NCBI GenBank assembly: GCA_013002405.1
Contig: JABDKA010000226.1
Coordinates: forward strand, 1-49,032
Reading direction: 5' to 3'
DNA from: Sulfitobacter sp.
GTDB lineage: Bacteria; Pseudomonadota; Alphaproteobacteria; Rhodobacterales; Rhodobacteraceae
DNA length: 49,032 nt
Under the pieces are notes generated by a model, which was given only the letters and a program-made list of their open reading frames with translations, was not told the origin of the DNA and searched no databases. A program made the position numbers and the translations under genes. Positions 30,197 to 38,036 of the stretch are shown in pieces. Within the stretch, counting starts at the first letter, position 1. Every line of letters begins with the position of its first letter.

Positions 30197-31876
30197 ATGA
30201 CCAACGACCTCATCCAACTGGACCTTGCCATCGGCCTTATCGGCGGGCTCGCCATCTTTCTCTTCGGGATGGAGATTATGACCCGCGCGCTCAAGCTGGT
30301 GGCAGGCAATTCGCTGAAGAACATGCTGGCGCGGATGACGCAGAACCGGTTTACCGGGCTTCTGGCCGGGGCCGGTGTGACGGCCCTGATCCAGTCCTCC
30401 TCTGTCACGACGGTGCTGCTGGTCGGGTTCATCTCAGCCGGGCTTATGACGACGCTGCAGGCTGTTCCGGTCATCATCGGGGCCAACATCGGCACCACTG
30501 TCACGGCACAGATACTGGCCTTCCGGATCGAAGCGCTAGCCCTGCCACTCCTGTCGCTGGGGTTCTTCACAAGCCTTCTTGCCCGCACGAAATCGTCCCA
30601 TGAATACGGCCGTATCCTTCTGGGTCTTGGTCTGATCTTCTTTGGTATGGCCATCATGAGCGAGGCCATGCAGCCCCTGCGCAACTACAAGCCCTTCATT
30701 GATTTCATGCTGTCCCTGGACAATGTCCTGCTTGCCGCCCTCGTCGGGGCAGTCTTTACGGCGCTTGTGCAGTCCTCCTCTGCCACCACAGGTATTCTGA
30801 TTGTCATGGCCGGACAGGGACTGATCGCGTTGGAGCCTGCGGTGGCCCTCGTCCTCGGGGCCAATATCGGGACCTGCGTGACCGCACTTCTGGCCTCTGT
30901 CGGCCATGAGAGGGAAGCCGTCAGGACCGCGCTTGTGCATACGCTCTTCAATGTGGCGGGTGTATTGCTATGGGTTGGGCTGGTCGATGAGCTGGCGATG
31001 GTTGCCCGTGCGCTTTCATCATCCGGCACTCAGGGCGATACGTCAGGCGTGCCCCGGCAACTGGCCAACGTTCACACCCTCTTCAATCTCTGTAATGCTT
31101 TTCTTTTCCTGCCATTCGCGAACCAACTCGCCCGGCTGGTCAGGTTTATGGTGCCGGACAAGGCTGAGGCGCCGGTCACTGCGGGCCAACCGAAGCATCT
31201 CAACCCCGAGTTTCTAGAGGTGCCAGCGCTGGCGATTGACGCTGTACGGCTGGAAACCGTCCGCCTGGCCCAGTTGCTGCGCGAGATGCTGACGGCTGCG
31301 GTCCCTGCCCTGACTACCGGCAGCCCCCTGGACGTGGACCAGGTCCATGTCATGGACCGGCCTATCGATCTGCTGCACCGCGAAATCGTCAGCTACATCC
31401 GCCGGATATCGCTGCGGCGACTGCCCCCGGCGCAGTCAGCGGCAATGTTGAATCTCATCAAGATCGGCAATGATATTGAGCACGCCGGCGACCTGATCGC
31501 CACGGGGCTGGCCACCTCGGCCCGCAAGCGCATGGACGAGGGTGTGATCATCAGCCCCCCGACGGCAAAGGCGATTGCGCAGGTGCACGAGGACGTCGTC
31601 GCCGCTCTGGACGGCATCTTGGACGCGCTGGAGCAGGAGACCACGGATACGGCAGCCGAAGTACGGGCGCGAAAGGAGGATTTCCAGAGCCGGATCGACG
31701 CCTTCGCCGCTCACGAGATGGCCCGCCTGCGCACCGACGATCCCAATCGCATGCAGACCTACGCGCGGGAGGTCGAACTGGTCGAAACGCTGAACGACAT
31801 CTTCAAGATCTTCCGCCGGATCGCGCTGACCGAACTGGACCTCTTTCGCGCCAAAGAGCAGAAGGAGGCGCTTTAG
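30197..31876 (+). CDS. Na+/phosphate cotransporter family protein with PhoU-like tail
   Basis: A 559-residue transporter. The membrane part (about 1-310) holds two inverted copies of the NptA/YjbB motif, each with QSSS: GVTALIQSSSVTTVLLVG and FTALVQSSSATTGILIV. A cytoplasmic part from about 340 on is helical and PhoU-like (VHVMDRPIDLLHREIVSYI, LNLIKIGNDIEHAGDLIA). This combination is typical of bacterial Na/Pi transporters thought to export or import phosphate under PhoU control. ATG 30197 is preferred over TTG 30179. It follows a weak FNR-type box. A PhoX-like phosphatase gene lies 3 kb downstream. Confidence 0.85.
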   Translation: MTNDLIQLDLAIGLIGGLAIFLFGMEIMTRALKLVAGNSLKNMLARMTQNRFTGLLAGAGVTALIQSSSVTTVLLVGFISAGLMTTLQAVPVIIGANIGTTVTAQILAFRIEALALPLLSLGFFTSLLARTKSSHEYGRILLGLGLIFFGMAIMSEAMQPLRNYKPFIDFMLSLDNVLLAALVGAVFTALVQSSSATTGILIVMAGQGLIALEPAVALVLGANIGTCVTALLASVGHEREAVRTALVHTLFNVAGVLLWVGLVDELAMVARALSSSGTQGDTSGVPRQLANVHTLFNLCNAFLFLPFANQLARLVRFMVPDKAEAPVTAGQPKHLNPEFLEVPALAIDAVRLETVRLAQLLREMLTAAVPALTTGSPLDVDQVHVMDRPIDLLHREIVSYIRRISLRRLPPAQSAAMLNLIKIGNDIEHAGDLIATGLATSARKRMDEGVIISPPTAKAIAQVHEDVVAALDGILDALEQETTDTAAEVRARKEDFQSRIDAFAAHEMARLRTDDPNRMQTYAREVELVETLNDIFKIFRRIALTELDLFRAKEQKEAL

Positions 31877-31984
31877 GCATTGCCGCAGGAGTAGCCGATC
31901 CTTTGCAACGGTAGCCGTGGCGGTTTGCCCGGCTCTGCTCTATCCTCATCGCATTGACGAAGCCAAGATACGCAGCAGTCCGCC

Positions 31985-33601
31985 ATGAGCCAGTCCAATA
32001 CTTCGGTCTCCCACAAATCGGGCTCCTGGTGGCACCGGACCTTTGTCGACCTGGCCTTGCAGCTGCGCTGGTCCTACTTGCCGCCCTTGATGATCTATTT
32101 TGCCGCCGGGGTGTCGGGCCTGACATCGGTCGTCGGGGCCTTCTTCGTCAAGGAATACCTTGATCTGTCGGCGGCCTTCATTGCCGGGCTTTCCTTCTGG
32201 GCCGGGCTGCCCTGGCTTCTCAAGATGCCCCTGGGCCACGTGGTTGACCTTTTCTGGCGCTGGAAGGCCCTGCTGATCCTGCTGGGTGCGGTGCTGATCA
32301 CCGGCTCGCTCACGATCATGTACGGGCTGGTTTCGATGCCGGGCCAGATGCGTACCGTTTTCCCGCTTGAAACCTGGTACGTGATCGCCCTGCTGCTGGC
32401 GCCCTCTGGCTATGCCATTCAGGACGTCGTCGCCGATGCCATGACGGTTGAGGCGGTACCAAGGCTGGACGAAAGCGGGCAGCCCTTCGATGAGGAAACC
32501 TCGCGCGCGCTTCATACGACAATGCAGACGCTGGGACGTATCGCCATCATTTCTGGTTTCGCAGCGGTGGCGGCGGTCAACATCCTCATCTTTTCGGACA
32601 CCGGAGGAATGGCGCGCACGATGCGGCTGTCGCTTTACGGGCGGGTTTATCTCATCGCGCTGATCATTCCGGTCATCTCCGTCAGTGGCGTCCTGCTGCA
32701 CGCCATCATGCAGCGGCGGATGAGCCGGGCAGGCCAGCCTCCTGCGGCCCCCGAAGGCGCGACAGAGGTCAACTGGCAGATCCTCATCGGCGGGCTGATC
32801 TTTGTCGGGCTCAGCCTCTGGCTTGGCACGGCCCAGTTCGACTACGCGCAAGAGCTTGTCTTCGCCACCTCCTTTACCGTGATCCTTTACCTCATTTCCC
32901 GGCTGCTGAAGGAGCTTGATCCGCTGCACGCACGGGTCCTGATCGGCACCGCGACGATTGTCTTTGTCTTCCGTGCGGTGCCCCTGCCCGGCCCCGGCCT
33001 GACCTGGTTCGAGATTGATGAACTGGGGTTTGACGAACGCTTCCTCTCCATCCTGTCGCTCATCACCTCCATGCTCGCGCTGGTGGGTCTTTTTGTGCTG
33101 CGGCCCCTGATGGCCAGCCGGTCCATTGCCCACATTGTCGTTCTACTCACCATTGCGGCGGGACTTCTTTCACTGCCGAACCTCGCCCTTTACTACGGGG
33201 TGCACGAATGGACGGCGGCGCGGACGGGGGGCATCGTGGATGCAAGGTTCATCGCCATACTGGACACGGCCATCGAATCCCCCCTGGGTCAGGTCGCGAT
33301 GGTGCCCATGCTTGCCTGGATCGCCCGCAATGCACCACCGCAGCTCAAGGCGACCTTCTTTGCCGTCATGGCCTCCTTCACGAACATGGCCCTGTCGGCC
33401 AGCAGCCTTGGGACAAAATACCTAAACGAAGTCTTCCTGATCACGCGCGCGGCGGTCGATCCGGAGACCGGGGTCGCGGTCTCAACGGCGGACTATTCAC
33501 AGCTCGGGATACTGCTCATCGTGGTGGGCCTGCTCACGGTGCTGGTCCCGCTCGCCACCGTTCTGTTCATTCAGGCCTCCCGATTCCAGACCAGTGAGTG
33601 A
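31985..33601 (+). CDS. BT1 (folate/biopterin) type major facilitator transporter
   Basis: A 538-residue protein with about 12 membrane helices. The motif WLLKMPLGHVVDLF near residues 76-89 resembles the KPLYGxxxD region of folate-biopterin transporters, and IQDVVADAMTVEAVP (about 145-159) matches their Q-D-x-x-x-D-A pattern. Known BT1-family members in trypanosomatids and cyanobacteria carry folates; bacterial substrates are mostly untested. It begins about 109 nt after the Na/Pi transporter stop with no terminator evident, and its ribosome-binding site is poor. It could be in the same transcript, but this is only a possibility. Confidence 0.65.
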   Translation: MSQSNTSVSHKSGSWWHRTFVDLALQLRWSYLPPLMIYFAAGVSGLTSVVGAFFVKEYLDLSAAFIAGLSFWAGLPWLLKMPLGHVVDLFWRWKALLILLGAVLITGSLTIMYGLVSMPGQMRTVFPLETWYVIALLLAPSGYAIQDVVADAMTVEAVPRLDESGQPFDEETSRALHTTMQTLGRIAIISGFAAVAAVNILIFSDTGGMARTMRLSLYGRVYLIALIIPVISVSGVLLHAIMQRRMSRAGQPPAAPEGATEVNWQILIGGLIFVGLSLWLGTAQFDYAQELVFATSFTVILYLISRLLKELDPLHARVLIGTATIVFVFRAVPLPGPGLTWFEIDELGFDERFLSILSLITSMLALVGLFVLRPLMASRSIAHIVVLLTIAAGLLSLPNLALYYGVHEWTAARTGGIVDARFIAILDTAIESPLGQVAMVPMLAWIARNAPPQLKATFFAVMASFTNMALSASSLGTKYLNEVFLITRAAVDPETGVAVSTADYSQLGILLIVVGLLTVLVPLATVLFIQASRFQTSE

Positions 33602-33722
33602 GGCGGCGATGCGGCCACACGCCACCTTGGTCACGCTAGGCCGAAGCCGAATTCTGATATAAACTGACAGTCCACAAGGGTTTTCGCCAAAGCGCCGTGC
33701 GGGTTGTCTAAGGGGGTGACGA

Positions 33723-34706
33723 ATGCGGGCAATGATTTTCGACGGCCAGGCCCCGACCCTGCGTGCGGCCGATATTCCAGTGCCTGACCCGGCCCGGGAT
33801 CAGGTGCTGATCCGGCTGGAGGCCTGCGGGGTCTGCCGGACGGACCTGCATGTGGTGGACAGTGATCTGACCGATCCCAGACTGCCCCTGATCCCTGGTC
33901 ACGAGATTGTCGGCCGCATCGAACATTTGGGGGATGGCGTGACGGGACTTCAGGTTGGGGAGCGGGTCGGGGTCCCTTGGCTGGGGAGGACCTGCGGTGC
34001 TTGTGATTTCTGCAGAACCGAACGCGAGAACCTTTGTGACGCGCCGGAATTCACCGGCTACACGCTGAACGGCGGCTATGCCGAATACTGCGTTGCCGAC
34101 GCCGACTTTGTCTTTCGCCTGCCCGAAGAACGGAAGGCGGCCGAACTGGCACCGCTGCTTTGCGCGGGCTTGATCGGGTACCGCAGCTATCGCCTCGCAG
34201 GTCCGGTTGAGCGGCTTGGGATATACGGTTTCGGCGCCGCCGCGCATATCCTTTGCCAGATCGCAGTCCACCAGGGCGTCGAGGTTTTTGCCTTCACGCG
34301 CGACGGGGATGAGGCCGCGCAGGACTTCGCGCGCAAACTGGGGGCACAGTGGGCCGGTGGCTCATCGCATAGCTCACCGGCCCTGCTTGATGCGGCGATC
34401 ATCTTTGCCCCCGTCGGTGATCTGGTGCCGATCGCACTGAAGGCCCTGCGCAAAGGCGGAAAGGTCATCTGCGGCGGGATCCATATGAGTGACATCCCCG
34501 CTTTCCCCTACGCCGATCTCTGGCAGGAACGCTCCATCTTATCCGTCGCCAACCTGACCCGCGCGGACGGCGAGGCCTTCTTTCCATTGGCGGAAGCGGC
34601 GCAGGTGCGCACGGAAACGGTGGTCTATAACCTGGAAAAGGCGAACGAAGCGCTTGATGATCTCAGAAATGGTCGATTGCAGGGCGCAGCGGTTCTGGTG
34701 CCCTAG
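33723..34706 (+). CDS. Zinc-dependent alcohol dehydrogenase (AdhA-type)
   Basis: A 327-residue medium-chain dehydrogenase. Catalytic zinc ligands are Cys38 and the His60-Glu61 pair (GHEIVG), with a later Cys (LLCAGLIG); structural zinc is C91, C94, C97, C105 (CGACDFCRTERENLC). The NAD(P) fold is at about 160-290 (IYGFGAAAHI, KVICGGIHM). The layout fits the 'zinc-binding alcohol dehydrogenase family' close to AdhA/YjgB, acting on aldehydes or alcohols. GGGGG precedes the ATG. It stands alone, 121 nt after the BT1-type transporter and 103 nt before the PhoX-like gene. No regulatory box was found. Confidence 0.85.
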   Translation: MRAMIFDGQAPTLRAADIPVPDPARDQVLIRLEACGVCRTDLHVVDSDLTDPRLPLIPGHEIVGRIEHLGDGVTGLQVGERVGVPWLGRTCGACDFCRTERENLCDAPEFTGYTLNGGYAEYCVADADFVFRLPEERKAAELAPLLCAGLIGYRSYRLAGPVERLGIYGFGAAAHILCQIAVHQGVEVFAFTRDGDEAAQDFARKLGAQWAGGSSHSSPALLDAAIIFAPVGDLVPIALKALRKGGKVICGGIHMSDIPAFPYADLWQERSILSVANLTRADGEAFFPLAEAAQVRTETVVYNLEKANEALDDLRNGRLQGAAVLVP

Positions 34707-34734
34707 AACTCATAACGGTCTGTCATTTGGTCAG

Positions 34735-34752
34735 GCTTCACATTCCCGTCAC
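34735..34752 (+). promoter_or_regulatory. PHO-box-like direct repeat
   Basis: GCTTCAC-ATTC-CCGTCAC (34735-34752) has the 7-4-7 layout of a PhoB box. The second heptamer matches CTGTCAC at six of seven positions and the first at about four. A further CTGTCAT lies at 34720-34726 but is 15 bp away, off the 11-bp rhythm. The site is 58 nt before the ATG of a PhoX-like gene, which fits phosphate control. Confidence 0.4.
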
Positions 34753-34809
34753 GAAACGATTCTAGCCTGGCCTAGTAACGAAACCTTCATGATTCATCGG
34801 AGAGAAATC

Positions 34810-36909
34810 ATGCCTTCACGGCCAATTCTGAACTTTTCCGCAATTGCGTTTCTGTTGGCGAGCACCGCACTCGCTGCGCACGCTGACGAGATGAAAACAA
34901 TCGGTCAGGTTACAGCCGTAATCGCCGAAGCGACAACCGCCACGCGTCCCGGTGAGCTTGCCGACGGCCGCCCCGGCAACACCGCCTTTCCCTATGTCGG
35001 TGCCCTCAAGGCGATCGCCACTGTGGGGGAGGTTGATGCAGAAACCGGGCATGCTCTGACCGGTTATCCTGACGGGCACGCCGCCTGGCTTGCCAACGAA
35101 GAGACAGTGCGCGTCGTCTACCAATCGGAATCCTATGCCACCATGTCCAGTGAGACCTATGGCTGGGAAATGCAGTCGGGTGTGACCTTTACCGGGTCAC
35201 ACATCCACGCCATCGACTATGACCGTGCCGGTCTGGCGGACTTACTTGCCAGCGATGCCCCTGCCGCCTCCGTGGTCAAGGGATCCGAGCATCTTTTCAA
35301 CCGCATCTACAACGTCTTCGGGGATGAGGTACTGCCGCGTTCACGCGGGGGCCGTTGGGGCAATCAGACGCTGGCAAACGGAACGCTGATCGATTTCGCC
35401 GACAGCCGCCAACTCTCGAACGGGGATTTCTTCTTTCAGTCCTTCTGCGGGGCCTACTATGAGCCGGTGGGAAAGTACGGTGATGGTGTCGGCTTTGCCG
35501 ATGACATCTGGCTGACCGCCGAAGAATGGAAGATCCAGCGCATGTTCGACCGCAGCTATGACGCGGGCGAGACAACCTCTTCGATCATCGACGCCAACTG
35601 GACCATGGGTCTGGCCTCCGTCGTCGTCGATATCGACACCCGGACGGCCTATACCGTACCGGCCATGGGGCAGACGGGTTACGAAAAGATCCTGCCGATC
35701 AACCCACAGCATCCCGATTATGTCGTGCTGGTGCTGGCCGGATACAACCATGATCTGGAGCCCGCGCCGCTGAAGATCTACATCGGCCGCAAAGGGCTCA
35801 AGGCTGATGGCACGCCCATCGCGGCTGACGCCCCCGCCCGCGACCGGTTTCTGGCCCGCAACGGTCTGCTGCACGGCAAGATTTACGGCATGGCCGTTGC
35901 CAATGAAACCTACCCATCGCTTGGCATCGATAAGATCGATACCAGCGCCAAGATGATGGACGCCTACATCACCAACCCGGAAGCGCCGGGCGCCTTCGAC
36001 GTCGCCTTTGTGCCGACCTCCTATCAGTGGGGCGGATGGGACAAGCCTGTTGCGGTGGCACAGACGGAAATGGCCCTCTGGCAGCGTGCGGAGGAACAGC
36101 CCGAAGGCCACACCTATTTCGTAGGCGACAGCAAGACGGAGCATCCGGCTGTCGACCCCGACCTGACCAGGACCCGCTGGGTGCAGAACCTGACCAACAA
36201 GGGCGGTATGCTGGCCATTGAACTGGCCAACCTCGCCGATGAATTGGCGGCAGCCGATGGCGCATTGCCTGCAATGGTTTCCGGATCTGTAATTCGCATG
36301 CTTGGGGCTTACGACGGTGCGCTCAGCCTCGAGGTAGCGGAGGCAGGCCTAAAGCACGGTGGCGAAGCTACCCACGCAACATGGGAAGACGGGCGCGCCC
36401 AAATGGTGGCCCCCGATGGTCTGCAATGGATCAAGGCGTCGGACGCCGATGTGCTGATCGTTGACGAGGATTCGGGCAATGAATACGGCGAGCGCAAGTT
36501 TGCGCTGGTGATCGACCCCGACACGATGCAGCTCACGGAGCAAGGCAAGGGCTACTTTCTGGCCATGGCGGGTGGCAAGCTGAACCCGCGGGCCGAGGCC
36601 GGTGTTTCGGCACTGGGCGGCGCCTTCTCAAGGGCCACCTCTTCCGAATTCTCGGGCAGCTGGGACGTGACCGCCCTGCTTGCGCGCAAGGAGGACGGCA
36701 GTTTCTATCGCATGGAAGAGATTGTCGGCACCGGTGAGCAGGAGATCCTGCAGAGCATCCCGCTCAAGGATCACATCCTGATCGGCGTGGTGCAGCACAG
36801 GGGCGAGTCCGGTGGTCAGGTTGCGGCAGTCGAGGCGGACCAGGGTGGCCAGATCTTCCTCTTCAAGCTTGCCCTGCCGGAGGCCGCTTTCGAAACCGCA
36901 ATGAAGTGA
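34810..36909 (+). CDS. PhoX/DUF839-like secreted protein
   Basis: A 699-residue exported protein. A signal peptide spans about residues 1-25 (Ala-rich core ending AAHADE). Two stretches recall DUF839/PhoX: LKIYIGRKGLKADGTP (compared with LYVYVGTKT) and GLLHGKIYGM (compared with GLTNGKLYGV), together with the aromatic-rich first third. PhoX is the calcium-dependent alkaline phosphatase common in marine bacteria, usually sent out by the Tat pathway. No twin-arginine motif is visible here, so export may be Sec-dependent. ATG 34810 follows GGAGAG and opens directly into the signal peptide. The family match is moderate; a hydrolase or binding protein of related fold is the alternative. Confidence 0.55.
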   Translation: MPSRPILNFSAIAFLLASTALAAHADEMKTIGQVTAVIAEATTATRPGELADGRPGNTAFPYVGALKAIATVGEVDAETGHALTGYPDGHAAWLANEETVRVVYQSESYATMSSETYGWEMQSGVTFTGSHIHAIDYDRAGLADLLASDAPAASVVKGSEHLFNRIYNVFGDEVLPRSRGGRWGNQTLANGTLIDFADSRQLSNGDFFFQSFCGAYYEPVGKYGDGVGFADDIWLTAEEWKIQRMFDRSYDAGETTSSIIDANWTMGLASVVVDIDTRTAYTVPAMGQTGYEKILPINPQHPDYVVLVLAGYNHDLEPAPLKIYIGRKGLKADGTPIAADAPARDRFLARNGLLHGKIYGMAVANETYPSLGIDKIDTSAKMMDAYITNPEAPGAFDVAFVPTSYQWGGWDKPVAVAQTEMALWQRAEEQPEGHTYFVGDSKTEHPAVDPDLTRTRWVQNLTNKGGMLAIELANLADELAAADGALPAMVSGSVIRMLGAYDGALSLEVAEAGLKHGGEATHATWEDGRAQMVAPDGLQWIKASDADVLIVDEDSGNEYGERKFALVIDPDTMQLTEQGKGYFLAMAGGKLNPRAEAGVSALGGAFSRATSSEFSGSWDVTALLARKEDGSFYRMEEIVGTGEQEILQSIPLKDHILIGVVQHRGESGGQVAAVEADQGGQIFLFKLALPEAAFETAMK

Positions 36910-36926
36910 TCCCGTCATAACGGAAA

Positions 36927-36962
36927 GAAGAAAGGGCCGCCCCGTGGGGCGGCCCTTTCTTC
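36927..36962 (+). terminator. Bidirectional intrinsic terminator
   Basis: A perfect 17-bp inverted repeat, very GC-rich in the centre, with a GT loop. The ends of its arms are A/G-rich and T/C-rich, and TTTTTG follows on the plus side. It lies between the stops of the convergent PhoX-like and TPR genes, so it can serve both. Confidence 0.85.
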
Positions 36963-37007
36963 TAACTTTTTGTCACCGACAGTTGCCGGATATCCGGTGA
37001 AAGGATC

Positions 37008-37622
37008 CTAGTAGTTATAGGTCACGCCCGTTGCGATGGCCTTGACCAGGGAAACTTCGGCCCAGGTGTCCGATCCACCCCGCGAACGGATCTCGCGAAG
37101 CTGCTCAATCGCGGCCGAGACGTCCCCTTCCGCCACCTTGCCTTGGCCCATGTAAGAGCGGGCAAGAATGTTGTCGGGGTTCTTTTCGATGGCAGCGGTA
37201 TAGAATTGGTCCGCCGCGGTTGCGTCGCCCAACTTGCGGTGGGTGAAACCCCAGTAGGTCAGGACGAAATCGCTGCTTTGATCCATCTGTGCCAGGACCA
37301 TCTGCGCCTCGTCGTTGCGCCCGGCGTAGGCAAGTTCGCGCACTGTATCCTCAAGCAGGTCGGACTTGAGATAGCCCGCCTTGTCGGGACGGATACAGCG
37401 TTTCAGGTTCGGGTCCCAAACGCCGTTTACCTTCTGAGAATACTTGACGTATTTCTTCAGTTCAGGGTCCCACTGACGTTCGGCGAAGCAGTCTTGCGTG
37501 GTCTGTGTCTGCGCCGGGGGCGTGGTGCTTCCACCGCCACCGCCTGCAGCAAATACACCTTGCGCTGAAACGAGAATTGATGCGGAGGCCAAGGCGCCGG
37601 TCAGCAGGCTGATGTTTCGCAT
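37008..37622 (-). CDS. Exported TPR-containing protein
   Basis: A 204-residue protein with a signal peptide (MRNISLLTGALASASILVSA, cleavage near FAA), a Gly/Thr/Pro-rich linker, a segment with two cysteines and repeated WDP (ERQWDPELKKY, GVWDPNLKRC), and a TPR-type helical region (about 100-200, including TYWGFTHRKLGDATAADQFYTAAIEKNPDN). TPRs mediate protein contacts in the periplasm. GAGGAAG precedes the ATG at 37622. It is convergent with the PhoX-like gene and divergent from the large dehydrogenase; no operon partner is evident. Function is unknown. Confidence 0.75.
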   Translation of the reverse strand: MRNISLLTGALASASILVSAQGVFAAGGGGGSTTPPAQTQTTQDCFAERQWDPELKKYVKYSQKVNGVWDPNLKRCIRPDKAGYLKSDLLEDTVRELAYAGRNDEAQMVLAQMDQSSDFVLTYWGFTHRKLGDATAADQFYTAAIEKNPDNILARSYMGQGKVAEGDVSAAIEQLREIRSRGGSDTWAEVSLVKAIATGVTYNY

Positions 37623-37942
37623 TTTTTTTCTTCCTCGTGATGAATTCGATTTGCGACAAATTTCAGGGGCTTGTGTCGTCGGACCAAACACCCGGTGTTC
37701 AGTGCTGGATGGTAGTCGAAGCCGACAGCGCGTCAACTCTTGGAACCACGACCATCTCGGCCTTGTGATCGATCACGACTGATTGCGCCGCATCCCAACG
37801 CTCAGTTCCCGGCCATGACCGTCTACGGGGTCTGCCCTTGGCATGCCTTCCTGGGGCTGAAGCAGGGCCTGTTTTCCGGCCGCGTGCGGGGTAAGGGGAC
37901 CGACAGCCACGCTTCAATGCAAAGGATGACTGGTGAATCCCG

Positions 37943-38032
37943 CCCCCCGATCGAAATCATCCCTTGGAATGATCCCGCCGGACTGATTGGGTAATGAGAT
38001 CAGAGTCGGAGCTAACTGACTTGATCGGGGGG
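37943..38032 (+). promoter_or_regulatory. Possible cis-acting RNA sequestering the dehydrogenase ribosome-binding site
   Basis: CCCCCCGATC (37943-37952) is perfectly complementary to GATCGGGGGG (38023-38032), and two more pairs extend the helix inward, giving 12 pairs. The right arm contains the purine run used as ribosome-binding site for ATG 38037. Between the arms two smaller hairpins can form: ATCAT/ATGAT (37956-37960 with 37969-37973) and a bulged helix from CCG-ACTGAT (37978-37987) to ATCAG-AGTCGG (37999-38009). The rest of the 414-nt gap (37623-38036) shows no convincing gene. Which ligand or factor would open the helix is unknown. Confidence 0.45.
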
Positions 38033-38036
38033 AAAG

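Noticed and set aside
30082-30603. 173-codon frame before and across the Na/Pi transporter start
   Set aside because: It overlaps the transporter in another frame, is rich in Arg, His and Pro, and shows no family.
33601-33722. Possible promoter with TATAAA at 33658 before the alcohol dehydrogenase gene
   Set aside because: The nearest TTGG element is 25 nt upstream, too far for a standard promoter; no box is present.
37740-37994. 84-codon frame in the gap before the dehydrogenase
   Set aside because: No ribosome-binding site, no family and unusual composition; better explained as leader or spacer DNA.
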